Assembly: GCA_964471665.1 (NCBI GenBank)
Contig: CAYYHG010000033.1
Span: 1 to 21,816 of the forward strand
Length of the DNA stretch: 21,816 bases
From: SW-9-67-25 sp964471665
GTDB taxonomy: Archaea > Halobacteriota > Halobacteria > Halobacteriales > Haloarculaceae
Direction: 5' to 3'
The notes beneath the pieces were generated by a model that worked only from the letters and a program-made list of their open reading frames with translations, had not been told where the DNA came from and did no database searches. Shown in pieces: positions 6,229 through 13,985 of the stretch. Numbering within the stretch: position 1 is the stretch's first letter; each line of letters starts with the position of its first letter. A program made the position numbers and the translations under genes.

Positions 6229-7136
6229 CAGAAATCCTCCACGTCACGCCCGCCACGCGGGGTGACGAGAAAGTCGCGGTAGTCGTTTTCCCATACTTCC
6301 GTCTCGTGGTTGCCCACGAGGATCGACGTGCCCATGCCGCCGACCTTCTCCTCGTGTTCGGTCGCCTCGCCCAGCGTCGTGAGCGTGTGTGTCTCGCCGT
6401 CCAGGTTGCGGCCAGCGTCGCCGCGGCCCGCGTCGTTGATGATCGCGACGGGGGCGTCGTCGGCACGCTCTTCGCGCAACACCTCGATTGCGCGTTCGTA
6501 GTCGCGCCAGCAGTTGTACAGGAAGACGACGAACCCGGAGATTGCGGCGGCCCGGAGTTTCTCCTCGATCTCCTCCCAGCCGCGCCACTTGTCCGACAGC
6601 GAGACTGTACAGAAGTCGTTCGACAGCGGGGCGCCGACGTTTGCCGCCCCGCCCAGTGCCGCCGTGACGCCGGGTACGATCTCGATGGGAACGTCGGTCG
6701 CCTCGTCTCCCTCGGCCATCACGAACATCAGGTCGGACTTCCCGTAGACGTTCGGGTCGCCACCGGAGACGTGGGCGACATCCTCGCCCGCACGGACACG
6801 CTCGAAGGCCTCGCGGGCGAGTTCGACCTGGCGACCCATCGTCGACCGGATCAGGGCCTGCCGCTGGCCGTTCGGTCGCTCCAGCAGCGTCCCTTCCTCG
6901 CCCGCCGCGGCGACGCCCCCGTCGGCGGCCGCCTCGATCGCGGCGCTCTCTGGCGGGAGTGTGCCGTCCCGCCGGAGGAACTCCTGGTAGAGGTTCGACG
7001 CGATCACGCAGTCGGCCGTCTGGATGACGTCCTTCGCGCGCTGGGTCATCCCGCCCGGCAGCCCTGGGCCGATTCCCACGACGTACAGCGTCCCGTACGC
7101 CTCGTTGGGCGTCGTAGACCGGGGATCGTCGCCCAT
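6228..7136 (-). CDS. cbiH: Second CbiH-like precorrin-3B/cobalt-factor III C17-methyltransferase
   Basis: A 302-residue tetrapyrrole methylase, paralogous to the cbiH product next to it. It shows GTLYVVGIGPGLPGGMTQRA from about residue 15, SGGDPNVYGKSDLMF, IVPGVTAALGGAANVGAPL with NDFCTVSLSD, and the same end block SILVGNHETEVWENDY...VTPRGG. The GMTQRA and end motifs place it with CbiH/CobJ rather than with CbiL or CbiF. Compared with its neighbour it lacks the Cys-repeat tail and has an insertion after ASNLYQEFLRRDG (about residues 50-90). It starts one base after the cbiG stop and its own stop overlaps the next ATG. One copy may do the C17 methylation while the other has a different step or forms a heterodimer; the sequence does not decide which. 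Confidence 0.88.
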   Translation of the reverse strand: MGDDPRSTTPNEAYGTLYVVGIGPGLPGGMTQRAKDVIQTADCVIASNLYQEFLRRDGTLPPESAAIEAAADGGVAAAGEEGTLLERPNGQRQALIRSTMGRQVELAREAFERVRAGEDVAHVSGGDPNVYGKSDLMFVMAEGDEATDVPIEIVPGVTAALGGAANVGAPLSNDFCTVSLSDKWRGWEEIEEKLRAAAISGFVVFLYNCWRDYERAIEVLREERADDAPVAIINDAGRGDAGRNLDGETHTLTTLGEATEHEEKVGGMGTSILVGNHETEVWENDYRDFLVTPRGGRDVEDF

Positions 7137-7137
7137 G

Positions 7138-8133
7138 CTACCGCCCCACCGCCACGGTCACGGCCTCGTCGTACCGCTGTTTCTCGACCAGCAGGTCGTG
7201 GTCGCGCCCGCCCGCGATGGCTGACGCCTCCGCGATACCCGGCCAGCCGATCAGTTCCTTCGATCGGGAGGGCGTCGGACCCTCGAACTCCTCCAGGGTC
7301 TCCTTCTGGAAGGAGACGACGCCGACGCCGAGTTCCTCGGCCGCCTCGAGCAGTCCGTCCTCCTCTTCTTTCCGGGTGCCCGTGGCGACGAACTCCACGT
7401 CCGGGAGGTCGTAGTCGGTGCTCTCCAGGGCCGACTCCCAGGCCGCGAGAAACTGGTCCGGTTTCGCGCCCGAGACACTGCCGGTCCCGAGCACGACGCC
7501 GTCCCCGGAGTTGCGCTTGAGGACGGTCACGTCGTCGCCGACCACGACAGCCCTGGGACCGTCGAGGCGCGCGACGGGACCCAGGTCCTCGTCGAGCACC
7601 GCCAGGTTCGTCGCCACCGTCGAGTCGCCGTTGACGACGTGGGTGTCGAGTGCCTTCGCGCGCTCCTCGACGCCCTGCTTGCCGGCGGCCTCGCTCGCGG
7701 TTGTCATCGCGGGTACTGCGCCCATCGTCGCGAGGTCCTGTGCGACCTGGTTGGCACCGTGGTGGCCACCCGTGATGGGAATGGCCCAGGTCAGTTCCTC
7801 GTCGACGACACAGACCGCGGGGTCGTCCCACTTGTCGTCGAGCAGCGGGGCCGTCTTGCGCATCGCAATGCCCGAGGCCATCAGGCCGACGAAACAATCG
7901 TACTCGCCCCAGTACTCCCCGAAGACGTCTCCGTGGTACTCGATGATGTCGATTGTCCCGTAGCGGTCGCCGATCCCCGTCTTGATCTCCTCGGCCGTAT
8001 CCATCTTGCGCTCGAAGGAGATGACCGCGATCTCCTCCGCGACTTCCCCGTCGGAGTCGGGGGCCGAACAGTGGCCACTGCTGTCGTCGTTGCTGTTCGT
8101 CTCGTCCGTCGAAGAGTTGGTGTCCGTACTCAT
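7138..8133 (-). CDS. cbiG: Cobalt-precorrin-5A hydrolase
   Basis: Opens the delta-lactone of cobalt-precorrin-5A, releasing the two-carbon fragment as acetaldehyde. The 331-residue protein has the CbiG N-terminal domain with GLMASGIAMRKTAPLL and PITGGHHGANQVA (the GGHHGAN signature), a middle region, and the C-terminal domain with VVLGTGSVSGAK, FVATGTRKEEEDGLLEAAEEL and the IGWPGIAEASAI block. The first 30 or so residues form an acidic Ser/Asp/Asn tail with one cysteine (Cys22 in GHCSAP), reminiscent of the longer tail of CbiH in the same operon. ATG 8133 starts two bases after the cbiF stop. Length and domain order are otherwise normal. Confidence 0.93.
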   Translation of the reverse strand: MSTDTNSSTDETNSNDDSSGHCSAPDSDGEVAEEIAVISFERKMDTAEEIKTGIGDRYGTIDIIEYHGDVFGEYWGEYDCFVGLMASGIAMRKTAPLLDDKWDDPAVCVVDEELTWAIPITGGHHGANQVAQDLATMGAVPAMTTASEAAGKQGVEERAKALDTHVVNGDSTVATNLAVLDEDLGPVARLDGPRAVVVGDDVTVLKRNSGDGVVLGTGSVSGAKPDQFLAAWESALESTDYDLPDVEFVATGTRKEEEDGLLEAAEELGVGVVSFQKETLEEFEGPTPSRSKELIGWPGIAEASAIAGGRDHDLLVEKQRYDEAVTVAVGR

Positions 8134-8135
8134 TG

Positions 8136-9077
8136 TCAGTCGTCGGCCTCCTGTGTGGTGCTGTCGGCACCCGTACCGCTGTCGCTGGAGTCGGGACCAC
8201 GCGAGGCCCAGCCGTCGTAGAGGTACGAGCGCTCGTAGCCGGTGTCACCGACCGCCTCGCCGATGACGACCAGTGCCGAGGCGCGGTAGCCGGCCGCCTC
8301 GACTTTCCCGCCGATGGTCTCGATTGTTCCCTCGATGACGTCCTCGTCCGGCCAGGAGGCGTGGTAGACGACCGTCACCGGCGTCTCGGGGTCGTGGCCC
8401 GCCGCGAGCAGGCGGTCCATCGTCTCGCCGACAGCGTGGGTCCCGAGGTAGACGCAGGTCGTGACGTCGCCCATCCCGACGAACTCGCCGATGTGGTCCT
8501 CCTCGGGGTCGAGGGTCTTGCCCTGGGGGCGCGTGAACGCGACGTGGTTCGCGACGCCGTTCAGCGTCAACTGCGTGCGAAGGGTCGCACTCGCCGCGAA
8601 CGCCGATGTGACTCCGGGTACGAAGTACGCCGGGACCCCCTCCTGTGCGAGCGCGTCCATCTGTTCCAGGGCGGCGCCGTAAACCGCCGGGTCGCCACTG
8701 TGCAGGCGGACGACGTTTCGCCCCGCGTCGTAGGCGTCACGCATCAGCGGGATCAACTCCTCGAGATCCTTGCCGATGCTCGAGACGGTTTCGGCGTCGT
8801 CACAGTAGGCCGCCAGCAGTTCGCTGTTGACCAGCGATCCCGCGTGGACCACCAGATCCGCCGCCTCACAGAGTTCCCTCCCGGTCACCGTCAGCAGGCC
8901 CGGATCGCCGGGTCCGGCGCCGACGAAGGGGATTCCCTCGGGCGTGTCACCCGCGGTGAACTCCTGTGGCCGGGTGCTGCGACGGTCCGACCCGGCGGCG
9001 TCGATGGCCGATTGCGGGTCGCCGGCGCTCGCGTCGTCGTCCTGTCCGGCCTCCTCGGCCGGGCCGTCGTCGGTCAC
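8136..9077 (-). CDS. cbiF: Cobalt-precorrin-4 C11-methyltransferase
   Basis: SAM-dependent methylation at C11 of cobalt-precorrin-4. The family signatures are VGAGPGDPGLLTVTG (52-66), RLHSGDPAVYGAALEQM and FVPGVTSAFAASATL, and the HASWPDEDVIEGT segment that is typical for CbiF/CobM. The protein has 313 residues; the catalytic part takes up about 48-290, with an acidic N-terminal extension of about 48 residues and an acidic Ser/Asp tail at the C-terminus, both of a kind common in salt-adapted proteins. Its ATG overlaps the cbiL stop by four bases, so translation is probably coupled. Confidence 0.94.
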   Translation of the reverse strand: MTDDGPAEEAGQDDDASAGDPQSAIDAAGSDRRSTRPQEFTAGDTPEGIPFVGAGPGDPGLLTVTGRELCEAADLVVHAGSLVNSELLAAYCDDAETVSSIGKDLEELIPLMRDAYDAGRNVVRLHSGDPAVYGAALEQMDALAQEGVPAYFVPGVTSAFAASATLRTQLTLNGVANHVAFTRPQGKTLDPEEDHIGEFVGMGDVTTCVYLGTHAVGETMDRLLAAGHDPETPVTVVYHASWPDEDVIEGTIETIGGKVEAAGYRASALVVIGEAVGDTGYERSYLYDGWASRGPDSSDSGTGADSTTQEADD

Positions 9078-9883
9078 GACTCGTCACCCCAGTCGGGGGG
9101 GTCGTCGCCACAGAGGACGCTCTCGGAGCGCTCCAGTTCCGCGACCTCGCCGCCCTCGATCTGCCCGCCGTCGGTCGTCGCCCGCGGCGACTGCTCCTCG
9201 GCGACGAACTCCGCGGTCGCCCGCGTCTCCCCCGTGCCGGGTTTCTCCGCGTAGGCCAGCGTGTAGTAGTCCCGTTCGTCGATCTCGGCCGGGTCGTCGG
9301 TCACGACCGTCTCACCCTGTTCCATGTACAGGCGCCGTCCGTAGGTGACCTCGTAGCCGGCCTCGAGGAGTCCCTCGTGGGTCCCCGGCGCGTCGGTCAC
9401 CTTGAACAGGATCATGCGATCCGGGCCGGTCGGCGAGTCGCCCCCGGCAGCTTCCCGCAGGGCGAGACTCGATCCGGAGGATATCTCGACGCCGAGCGCA
9501 GTCGCGAAGGCCGTCACCGCGCTCACCCCGGGGACGATCTCCACGTCCACGTCGTCGTGAAACGCCGCCATCGTCCGCCGGAGGTGACCGAAGGTCGAGT
9601 AGACGTTCGGGTCCCCCAGCGTCACGAAAGCGGCGTCGCCGGCGCGAGCCTCCGGCGCCACCTCGCCCGCGGCTTCCTTCCAGGCCCGGCGGAGCTTCTC
9701 CTCGTCGCGGGTCATCGGGAAATCGAGGTCGCCGATCCGTCCGTCGGGCACGTACTCGGTCGCGACTGACCGCGAGAGCCGTCCCGGCGAGTACACGACG
9801 TCGGCGCCTTCGAGAACCCGTCTGCCCCGGACGGTCACCAGATCGGACTCGCCGGGCCCGAGGCCGACTCCGTAGAGGGTCAT
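9074..9883 (-). CDS. cbiL: Cobalt-factor II (precorrin-2) C20-methyltransferase
   Basis: SAM-dependent methylation at C20, the step after cobalt insertion. The 269-residue protein begins MTLYGVGLGPGESDLVTVRG, the CbiL/CobI form of the first tetrapyrrole methylase motif, and has FVTLGDPNVYSTFGHL and IVPGVSAVTAFATALGV, plus LYMEQGETV late in the chain. An acidic loop rich in Gly and Asp follows SSLALREA. The last 40 residues are an acidic extension. Start ATG 9883 overlaps the cbiT stop by four bases. The early cobaltochelatase gene in the same operon suggests that the substrate is the cobalt form rather than metal-free precorrin-2. Confidence 0.93.
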   Translation of the reverse strand: MTLYGVGLGPGESDLVTVRGRRVLEGADVVYSPGRLSRSVATEYVPDGRIGDLDFPMTRDEEKLRRAWKEAAGEVAPEARAGDAAFVTLGDPNVYSTFGHLRRTMAAFHDDVDVEIVPGVSAVTAFATALGVEISSGSSLALREAAGGDSPTGPDRMILFKVTDAPGTHEGLLEAGYEVTYGRRLYMEQGETVVTDDPAEIDERDYYTLAYAEKPGTGETRATAEFVAEEQSPRATTDGGQIEGGEVAELERSESVLCGDDPPDWGDES

Positions 9884-10536
9884 CGGCTGCCTCCGTCGGT
9901 CGCGACGTCCGGTTTCCCGTCGACGCCGCCGACGAGCATGTAGACCGGGTTCTCGGAGTTGAAGCTGGTCGCGCCCGCGAGTTCGTAGCCGTGGCTGACC
10001 TGGAACTGGACGACCTCCGAAAGCAGGTCCCGCTCGCGGAACGCCTCGGTGGCCGCGCCAGCGACCTCCAGCCGTGAGACGTTCATCACCACGCGGTCCA
10101 CGCCGGTCTCGACGGCGTGATCGAGGACGCCCTCGTAGTTGCGGCTCCCTCCCAGAAAGAGCGCGTCGGCGTCCTCGGGCAACCCACCTGGTGCCTCCGT
10201 CACCCGTACCTCGACGTCTGCGTGCTCTCCGGGGTCGACGTCGGTCTCTCCGGCGACGGTTCCGCCGTCGGTCGCCGGTTCCGTCGCCGGCTGTCCGACC
10301 TGGATCCCGTTCGCCGCGAGGTTCTCGACTGTCGTCTCGGCGCGACCGGCCTTCCGTTCGACCGCAGTCACCCGGCCCGCACGGCGTGCGGCCTCGATCG
10401 TCACCGCCCCAGTACAGGAACCGACCTCCGCGAAGTGGTCGCCCGGACCGAGGTCGAGCTTCGACAGCAACACGGCCCGCACCTCCGGCTTGGTCGGCCC
10501 GGCTTTCGCGTCGTGTGGCAGTCGTATCCGTGCCAT
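9880..10536 (-). CDS. cbiT: Cobalt-precorrin-6B C15-methyltransferase (decarboxylating)
   Basis: Class I SAM methyltransferase that methylates C15 and decarboxylates the C12 acetate side chain, usually as partner of CbiE. The 218-residue protein has the CbiT entry motif GPTKPEVRAV (13-22) and the SAM loop FAEVGSCTGAVTIEAA (35-50), followed by RVTAVERKAGRAETTVENLA. Residues about 80-110 form an acidic Gly/Thr/Asp insertion not needed for the fold. ALFLGGSRNYEGVLDHA and VMNVSRLE are typical later motifs. ATG 10536 is placed 25 bases after a clear TATA box, which fits a leaderless transcript; an in-frame reading extends to 10764 but crosses the AT-rich promoter. It is the first gene of the operon. 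cbiE is absent from the window. Confidence 0.92.
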   Translation of the reverse strand: MARIRLPHDAKAGPTKPEVRAVLLSKLDLGPGDHFAEVGSCTGAVTIEAARRAGRVTAVERKAGRAETTVENLAANGIQVGQPATEPATDGGTVAGETDVDPGEHADVEVRVTEAPGGLPEDADALFLGGSRNYEGVLDHAVETGVDRVVMNVSRLEVAGAATEAFRERDLLSEVVQFQVSHGYELAGATSFNSENPVYMLVGGVDGKPDVATDGGSR

Positions 10537-10876
10537 GCAGAATACAAGCACACTGAACATTAAAACAATTTTGGTTGTATTAACGACAGTCAGTCGTCTC
10601 TCCGGTGGCCGAGTGGGTTCCGTCTCCTCGATCGTTCGTGTCTCTTCGAAATGCTGCTCGTGGGTGATATGGGGCCGAAGACGACTCTTTGTCGACAGTC
10701 CCGGTTCGTTTCGGCTCCGCCTCTTGGCAGTGCTGTGACCAATCTGGACTGTGCGGATAGCCAAAAGACGTTGTACTATGTCAAATTCGTTTGTTCCACA
10801 CAGCCTGGAATGGCGGTTTTCGGGGCGGCTGGGAGATACAGGGCAAAAGTACTTGAGTTATCGGTCCGGAGGTTCG
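10537..10876. promoter_or_regulatory. 340-base divergent promoter region between cbiT and the regulator gene
   Basis: No gene is seen in this stretch. On the minus strand TTTTAATG at 10564-10557, centred about 25 bases before the cbiT ATG, is a good haloarchaeal TATA box in an AT-rich patch (10557-10582). Just upstream, ACGAC-N5-GTCGT at 10583-10597 is a perfect inverted repeat placed where an activator or repressor could act. On the plus strand the AAAAGTACTTGA segment at 10846-10857 is about 27 bases before the regulator start. The central part (about 10600-10840) shows neither coding sequence nor a recognisable cobalamin riboswitch. Confidence 0.65.
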
Positions 10877-11689
10877 ATGATGGCCGGGAACGCTCAACAG
10901 ACGGAGTCAGGGGTTCTCCGGAGCAAGCGCGACGCAACGCGGTACCAGATACTCGTCGGGATCGCGGAACGCCAGCCCGCTGTCAGCCAGCAGGAGATCG
11001 CAGAGGAGGTCGGCATCACCTCACAGGCCGTGAGCAACTACCTCCAGGAACTGGTCAAGCAGGGCCACGTCGAGAAGCACGGCCGCGGCCGCTACGAGGT
11101 CACCAAGGAGGGCGTCGACTGGCTGATGTCACAGACAGACGCGTTGCGGTCGTTCGTCGAACACGTCTCCGAGGACGTCATCGGACAGGTCGAGGTCGAG
11201 AGCGCGCTCGCGACGGCGCCGATGGGCGAGGGCGACCGCGTTTCGCTGACGATGCGGGACGGCTACCTGCGGGCGACGCCCGGTGACGCGGGCTCTGCCA
11301 CCGCGGTCACCGTCACCGACGCCGAGGCCGACCGCGAAGTCGGTGTCACTGACTTCGAGGGCGTGGTCGACTACGAACTCGGGACGGTCACGGCAGTCTC
11401 CGTCCCGACGGTCCGGGGCGGGGGCAGCAGCAGGATCGACGCCGGGACGGTCGCCAGACTCGCCGCCGACCACGACCTGGTCGCCGTCAGCGGCACCGAG
11501 GCCGCGGCCGTCGCCTGGGAGGCCAACCTCGATCCCGACCTCCGGTTCGGTACGGCGGAAGGTGTCCGGGAGGCAGCGACGAAGGGGCTGGACGTGCTCT
11601 TGCTCGCTGTCGCCGATTCCCTGTCGGCCCACACCGACAAACTCCAGGACAGTTCCATCACCTACGAAGTCGTCGACGCGTCGGAGTAG
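10877..11689 (+). CDS. Winged-helix transcriptional regulator divergent from the cobalamin operon
   Basis: A 270-residue protein with an N-terminal MarR/ArsR-like winged helix-turn-helix: RSKRDATRYQILVGIAER, then QQEIAEEVGITSQAVSNYL (recognition helix about 46-56) and a wing with HGRGRYEVTKEGVDWL, ending near residue 80. The C-terminal part (about 95-270) is of alternating beta and alpha type, with GDRVSLTMRDGYL, GVTDFEGVVDYELG and AVSVPTVRGGGSS segments; I recall this family as DUF7839, with no known ligand. Two adjacent ATG codons at 10877 and 10880 are possible. The divergent position makes it a candidate regulator of cbiT and the genes after it, but relatives also occur away from cobalamin genes. 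It ends three bases before the convergent LLM oxidoreductase gene. Confidence 0.85.
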   Translation: MMAGNAQQTESGVLRSKRDATRYQILVGIAERQPAVSQQEIAEEVGITSQAVSNYLQELVKQGHVEKHGRGRYEVTKEGVDWLMSQTDALRSFVEHVSEDVIGQVEVESALATAPMGEGDRVSLTMRDGYLRATPGDAGSATAVTVTDAEADREVGVTDFEGVVDYELGTVTAVSVPTVRGGGSSRIDAGTVARLAADHDLVAVSGTEAAAVAWEANLDPDLRFGTAEGVREAATKGLDVLLLAVADSLSAHTDKLQDSSITYEVVDASE

Positions 11690-11692
11690 ACG

Positions 11693-12697
11693 CTACTCGG
11701 GTGCGAGCGCGTCTGCCGTCGCCGCCAGTTCACCCGGCTTTGCTGCACGCGGGAACCCGACCGACACCGCGTCGACCCCTTCGACGCGCTCGAACGCACC
11801 CAGACGCTCGCGACACTCCTCGGGGTGGCCTGCGGCCGCGATTTCGTCGAGCAGGCCGTCGCCGACTGCGCCGACCGCCGCCTCGCGGTTGCCGTCGGCC
11901 CAGTGCTGTGCGACTGCCGTCGCCGTCTCCTCGTAGCCCTGCCGGGCCAGCGCGTCCCGGTAGAACGTCCCCATCGCGCCGACGTAGAACGCGACGTGTT
12001 CGCGAGCCAGATAGCGGGCCCGCTGGCGGTCCGGGAGCGCACAGCAGGTGAGCATCACCGTCACACGCTGCTCGTCGGGGTCGCGTCCGCCGAGTCGTGC
12101 TCCTCGCCGGAAGTCGGCGATCCGGTCGACCAGTCCTTCGGGAGTCACCACGAGGGCGTGCCAGCCGTCACCGAAGCGGCCCGCGAGTTCGACGGCGGTG
12201 GGACCCATCCCGCCGGTGTCGACCGGCGGGGGATCGGGCGGGTCCTGACGGAGCCGGAAGCCGGTGAGCTGGAAGCACTCGCCGTCGTACTCGACTGTAT
12301 CGCCGGCCAGCACCTGCCTGACCACCTCCACCGCCTCGCGGGTCCGCCGGAGCGGGTCCTCGTATCCGACACTGTGCCAGCCCTCGACCAGGATGGGACC
12401 ACTCGGGCCCAGCCCCAGCCGGAACCGTCCGCCGGAGGCCTCCTGGAGCGTGGCCGCGGTCTGTCCGATCAGCGCGGGCGACCGCGAGTAGACGTTCGTG
12501 ATCGAGGTCCCGATCCCGACCCGGTCGGTCGCGCGTGCGACCGTCGCCAGCACGGTGACGGCGTCCCGGCCCCAGGTCTCGGGGAGCCAGACGCGCTCGT
12601 AGCCGGCGGCCTCGGCACGCTCGCTCAGCGAGACGAACCGCTCGAGACGCGGCTGCGCTGCGACCGGCAAGAACAGGTCGCGGGCGACGCGTGTCAT
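11693..12697 (-). CDS. F420-dependent LLM-class oxidoreductase
   Basis: A 334-residue TIM-barrel enzyme of the luciferase-like monooxygenase superfamily, archaeal F420-dependent branch. Visible landmarks are the start FLPVAAQPRLERFVSLSERA, YERVWLPETWGRDAVTVLA (residues about 33-50), GIGTSITNVYSRSPALIGQTAATL, FRLGLGPSGPILVEGWHSV, RRTREAVEVVRQVLAGDTV, and GGMGPTAVELAGRFGDGW. These are the family's barrel strand ends, including the Ser-x-Ala segment near the cofactor site. The natural substrate cannot be read from the sequence; Mer-like proteins of this type in haloarchaea are usually uncharacterised. ATG 12697 follows a strong TATA box (12721-12729). The reading frame stays open much further upstream but only through the promoter, the membrane protein gene and the gap. 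Confidence 0.9.
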   Translation of the reverse strand: MTRVARDLFLPVAAQPRLERFVSLSERAEAAGYERVWLPETWGRDAVTVLATVARATDRVGIGTSITNVYSRSPALIGQTAATLQEASGGRFRLGLGPSGPILVEGWHSVGYEDPLRRTREAVEVVRQVLAGDTVEYDGECFQLTGFRLRQDPPDPPPVDTGGMGPTAVELAGRFGDGWHALVVTPEGLVDRIADFRRGARLGGRDPDEQRVTVMLTCCALPDRQRARYLAREHVAFYVGAMGTFYRDALARQGYEETATAVAQHWADGNREAAVGAVGDGLLDEIAAAGHPEECRERLGAFERVEGVDAVSVGFPRAAKPGELAATADALAPE

Positions 12698-12720
12698 GCC
12701 CCGTTCTATCTGCCCGGCGC

Positions 12721-12729
12721 AGCATAAAA
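12721..12729 (-). promoter_or_regulatory. TATA box of the LLM oxidoreductase gene
   Basis: GGTTTTATGC on the minus strand, centred about 28 bases before the ATG at 12697, in a 53-base intergenic spacer. Spacing and sequence fit a haloarchaeal promoter with a very short or no leader. Confidence 0.6.
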
Positions 12730-12750
12730 CCGGGTTTCGACCGCCCCAGA

Positions 12751-13310
12751 TCACGCCGTGCTGTCGGACCCGGCGGCTCGACGAAACGCGACGATCCCCG
12801 CGATACCCGCACCGACGACCCCGAACACGAGTGGATACGCGAACCCGAAGACGACGGCGTCCCCGAACGCGAGTCGCGCAGACCCGCCAAACACCGACTC
12901 GCTCGTGAACACGAAGGTCCCGGCGACAGCCGTCAGTCCGTACGCGACGGCGAACGCGAGAACGGCGGCCACGACACGGACCGGATCGTCGGTCCGGCCC
13001 ACGACCCGGAAGGCGACGAGGAGCGCAACCGCCAGCAACACCACCACCGGGATCGAGTAGAAGACGATCACCGGCACGGCGGGATCCGGCGTCGACGCGC
13101 TCGCGGTGGTGGACAGCCAGTCCAGGCGACCGACCCCGCTGACCTCCAGGGGGACGTTGTGTGCGCTGTAGAAGACGAACGCGAGGAGGGTGAGGACATC
13201 CAGGAGCCCTCCCTCGGTCGAACTCGCCCCGACGACGGCCACGAGAACCGTCAGCGCGTACCCCACGAGGAACGCCCCGACACCCGCCACCACCGCTCGG
13301 GTCCAGGGGA
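12751..13310 (-). CDS. Five-helix membrane protein (partial, start lost in the gap)
   Basis: The visible C-terminal 186 residues hold five hydrophobic segments: VVAGVGAFLVGYALTVLVAV, LLDVLTLLAFVFYSA, VPVIVFYSIPVVVLLAVALL, VVAAVLAFAVAYGLTAVAG and VVFGFAYPLVFGVVGAGIAG. It ends with a short soluble tail. The pattern, with F-Y-S-A-H after the second helix, resembles a haloarchaeal family of membrane proteins of unknown function (I recall DUF7978). A GTG at 13293 could be read as a start, but the frame stays open through PWTRA upstream into the N-run, and relatives begin earlier, so the true start is probably in the gap. No transport or enzyme motif is seen. The strand matches the LLM gene, 53 bases downstream of it. 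Confidence 0.7.
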
Positions 13311-13410
13311 NNNNNNNNNNNNNNNNNNNNNNNNNNNNNNNNNNNNNNNNNNNNNNNNNNNNNNNNNNNNNNNNNNNNNNNNNNNNNNNNNNNNNNNNNN
13401 NNNNNNNNNN
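13311..13410. other. Scaffold gap of 100 N
   Basis: Exactly 100 undetermined bases. A round number of this kind is the usual placeholder for a gap of unknown size between two contigs. It removes the start of the membrane protein gene and the end of the deacylase gene, and the true distance between them cannot be judged. Confidence 0.98.
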
Positions 13411-13882
13411 ACTCGGCTATGTGGACGGCCGTGGCTCCGGAGAGTTCCCGGACGCGGTCCGGGGAGACCGGGAAGACGGCCTCTGGGGTGCCTGCGGCGG
13501 CCCAGACGGTTTCGAACTCGGTGAGCGTCTCGTCGAGGTAGACGGGCACGTCGGTCTCGTGGAGGAACGGAGGAACGCCACCGATCGACCAGCCCAGCGT
13601 CTCCTTGATCTCGTCGGCCTCGGCCATCCGGACGCCGTCGGGATCGGCGTCGCGGACCTCGGCCAGCCGGTGTTCGCTGACCCGGTTGACACCGCTGGTC
13701 ACGACCACCACCAGCTCGTCGGCGACCATCGCGATGGAACTGGCGATCTGTGCGACGTCACAGCCGATGGCCGCCGCCGCGTCCTCGGCCGTTCTGGTCC
13801 CTTCGGGGAACTCGTGTACCTCGACTTCGAAACCCAGTTGCTCGCGTGCTCGCTCGCTGAACTCGGCCGCTCGTCGATGCAT
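13411..13882 (-). CDS. YbaK/ProX-family aminoacyl-tRNA deacylase-like protein (partial, end in gap)
   Basis: The first 157 residues are visible, close to the full length of the family (about 155-170). Family marks are the start MHRRAAEFSERAREQLGFEV, EDAAAAIGCDVAQIASSIAM (about 32-51), LVVVVTSGVNRVS, GWSIGGVPPF and the late EAVFPVSPDRVREL. Such proteins remove wrongly attached amino acids from tRNA, for example Cys-tRNA(Pro) in E. coli YbaK. The lysine that is catalytic in YbaK seems to be replaced by Ser in the ASSIAM segment, so the substrate may differ or the protein may be of a separate archaeal subgroup. ATG 13882 is clear. The last few residues and the stop are hidden in the gap. Confidence 0.85.
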
Positions 13883-13985
13883 GCCCGTGGCTGTGACGCC
13901 CGGTGACAAAATCCCATCGACAGCGCTCCCGGAGACACCGGGCCGGAAGACCAACACCTTTGGCGCCGCCCGGCGAACGTCACGC

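Noticed and set aside
5931..7520. A plus-strand open frame of about 530 codons opposite the two cbiH genes.
   Set aside because: It is the complement of strongly conserved methyltransferase genes and shows no domain of its own.
10590..10640. A tRNA-like TGGCCGAGTGGGT string upstream of cbiT.
   Set aside because: It resembles the D-arm of tRNA-Leu or tRNA-Ser, but no matching acceptor stem, anticodon arm or T-loop sequence follows.
10537..10764. An N-terminal extension of CbiT, with a hydrophobic segment just before MARIRL.
   Set aside because: The hydrophobic stretch is the translation of the AT-rich TATA region; known CbiT starts near the MARIRLPHDA segment and the TATA distance fits a leaderless start at 10536.
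10537..10876. A cobalamin riboswitch in the long region before cbiT.
   Set aside because: The cbiT start is at leaderless distance from its TATA box, leaving no transcribed leader, and I found no B12-box-like conserved core.
10751..10876. A longer N-terminus for the winged-helix regulator.
   Set aside because: The extra residues are not part of the helix-turn-helix family pattern, and a promoter-like AT patch at 10846-10857 lies at the right distance for a start at 10877.
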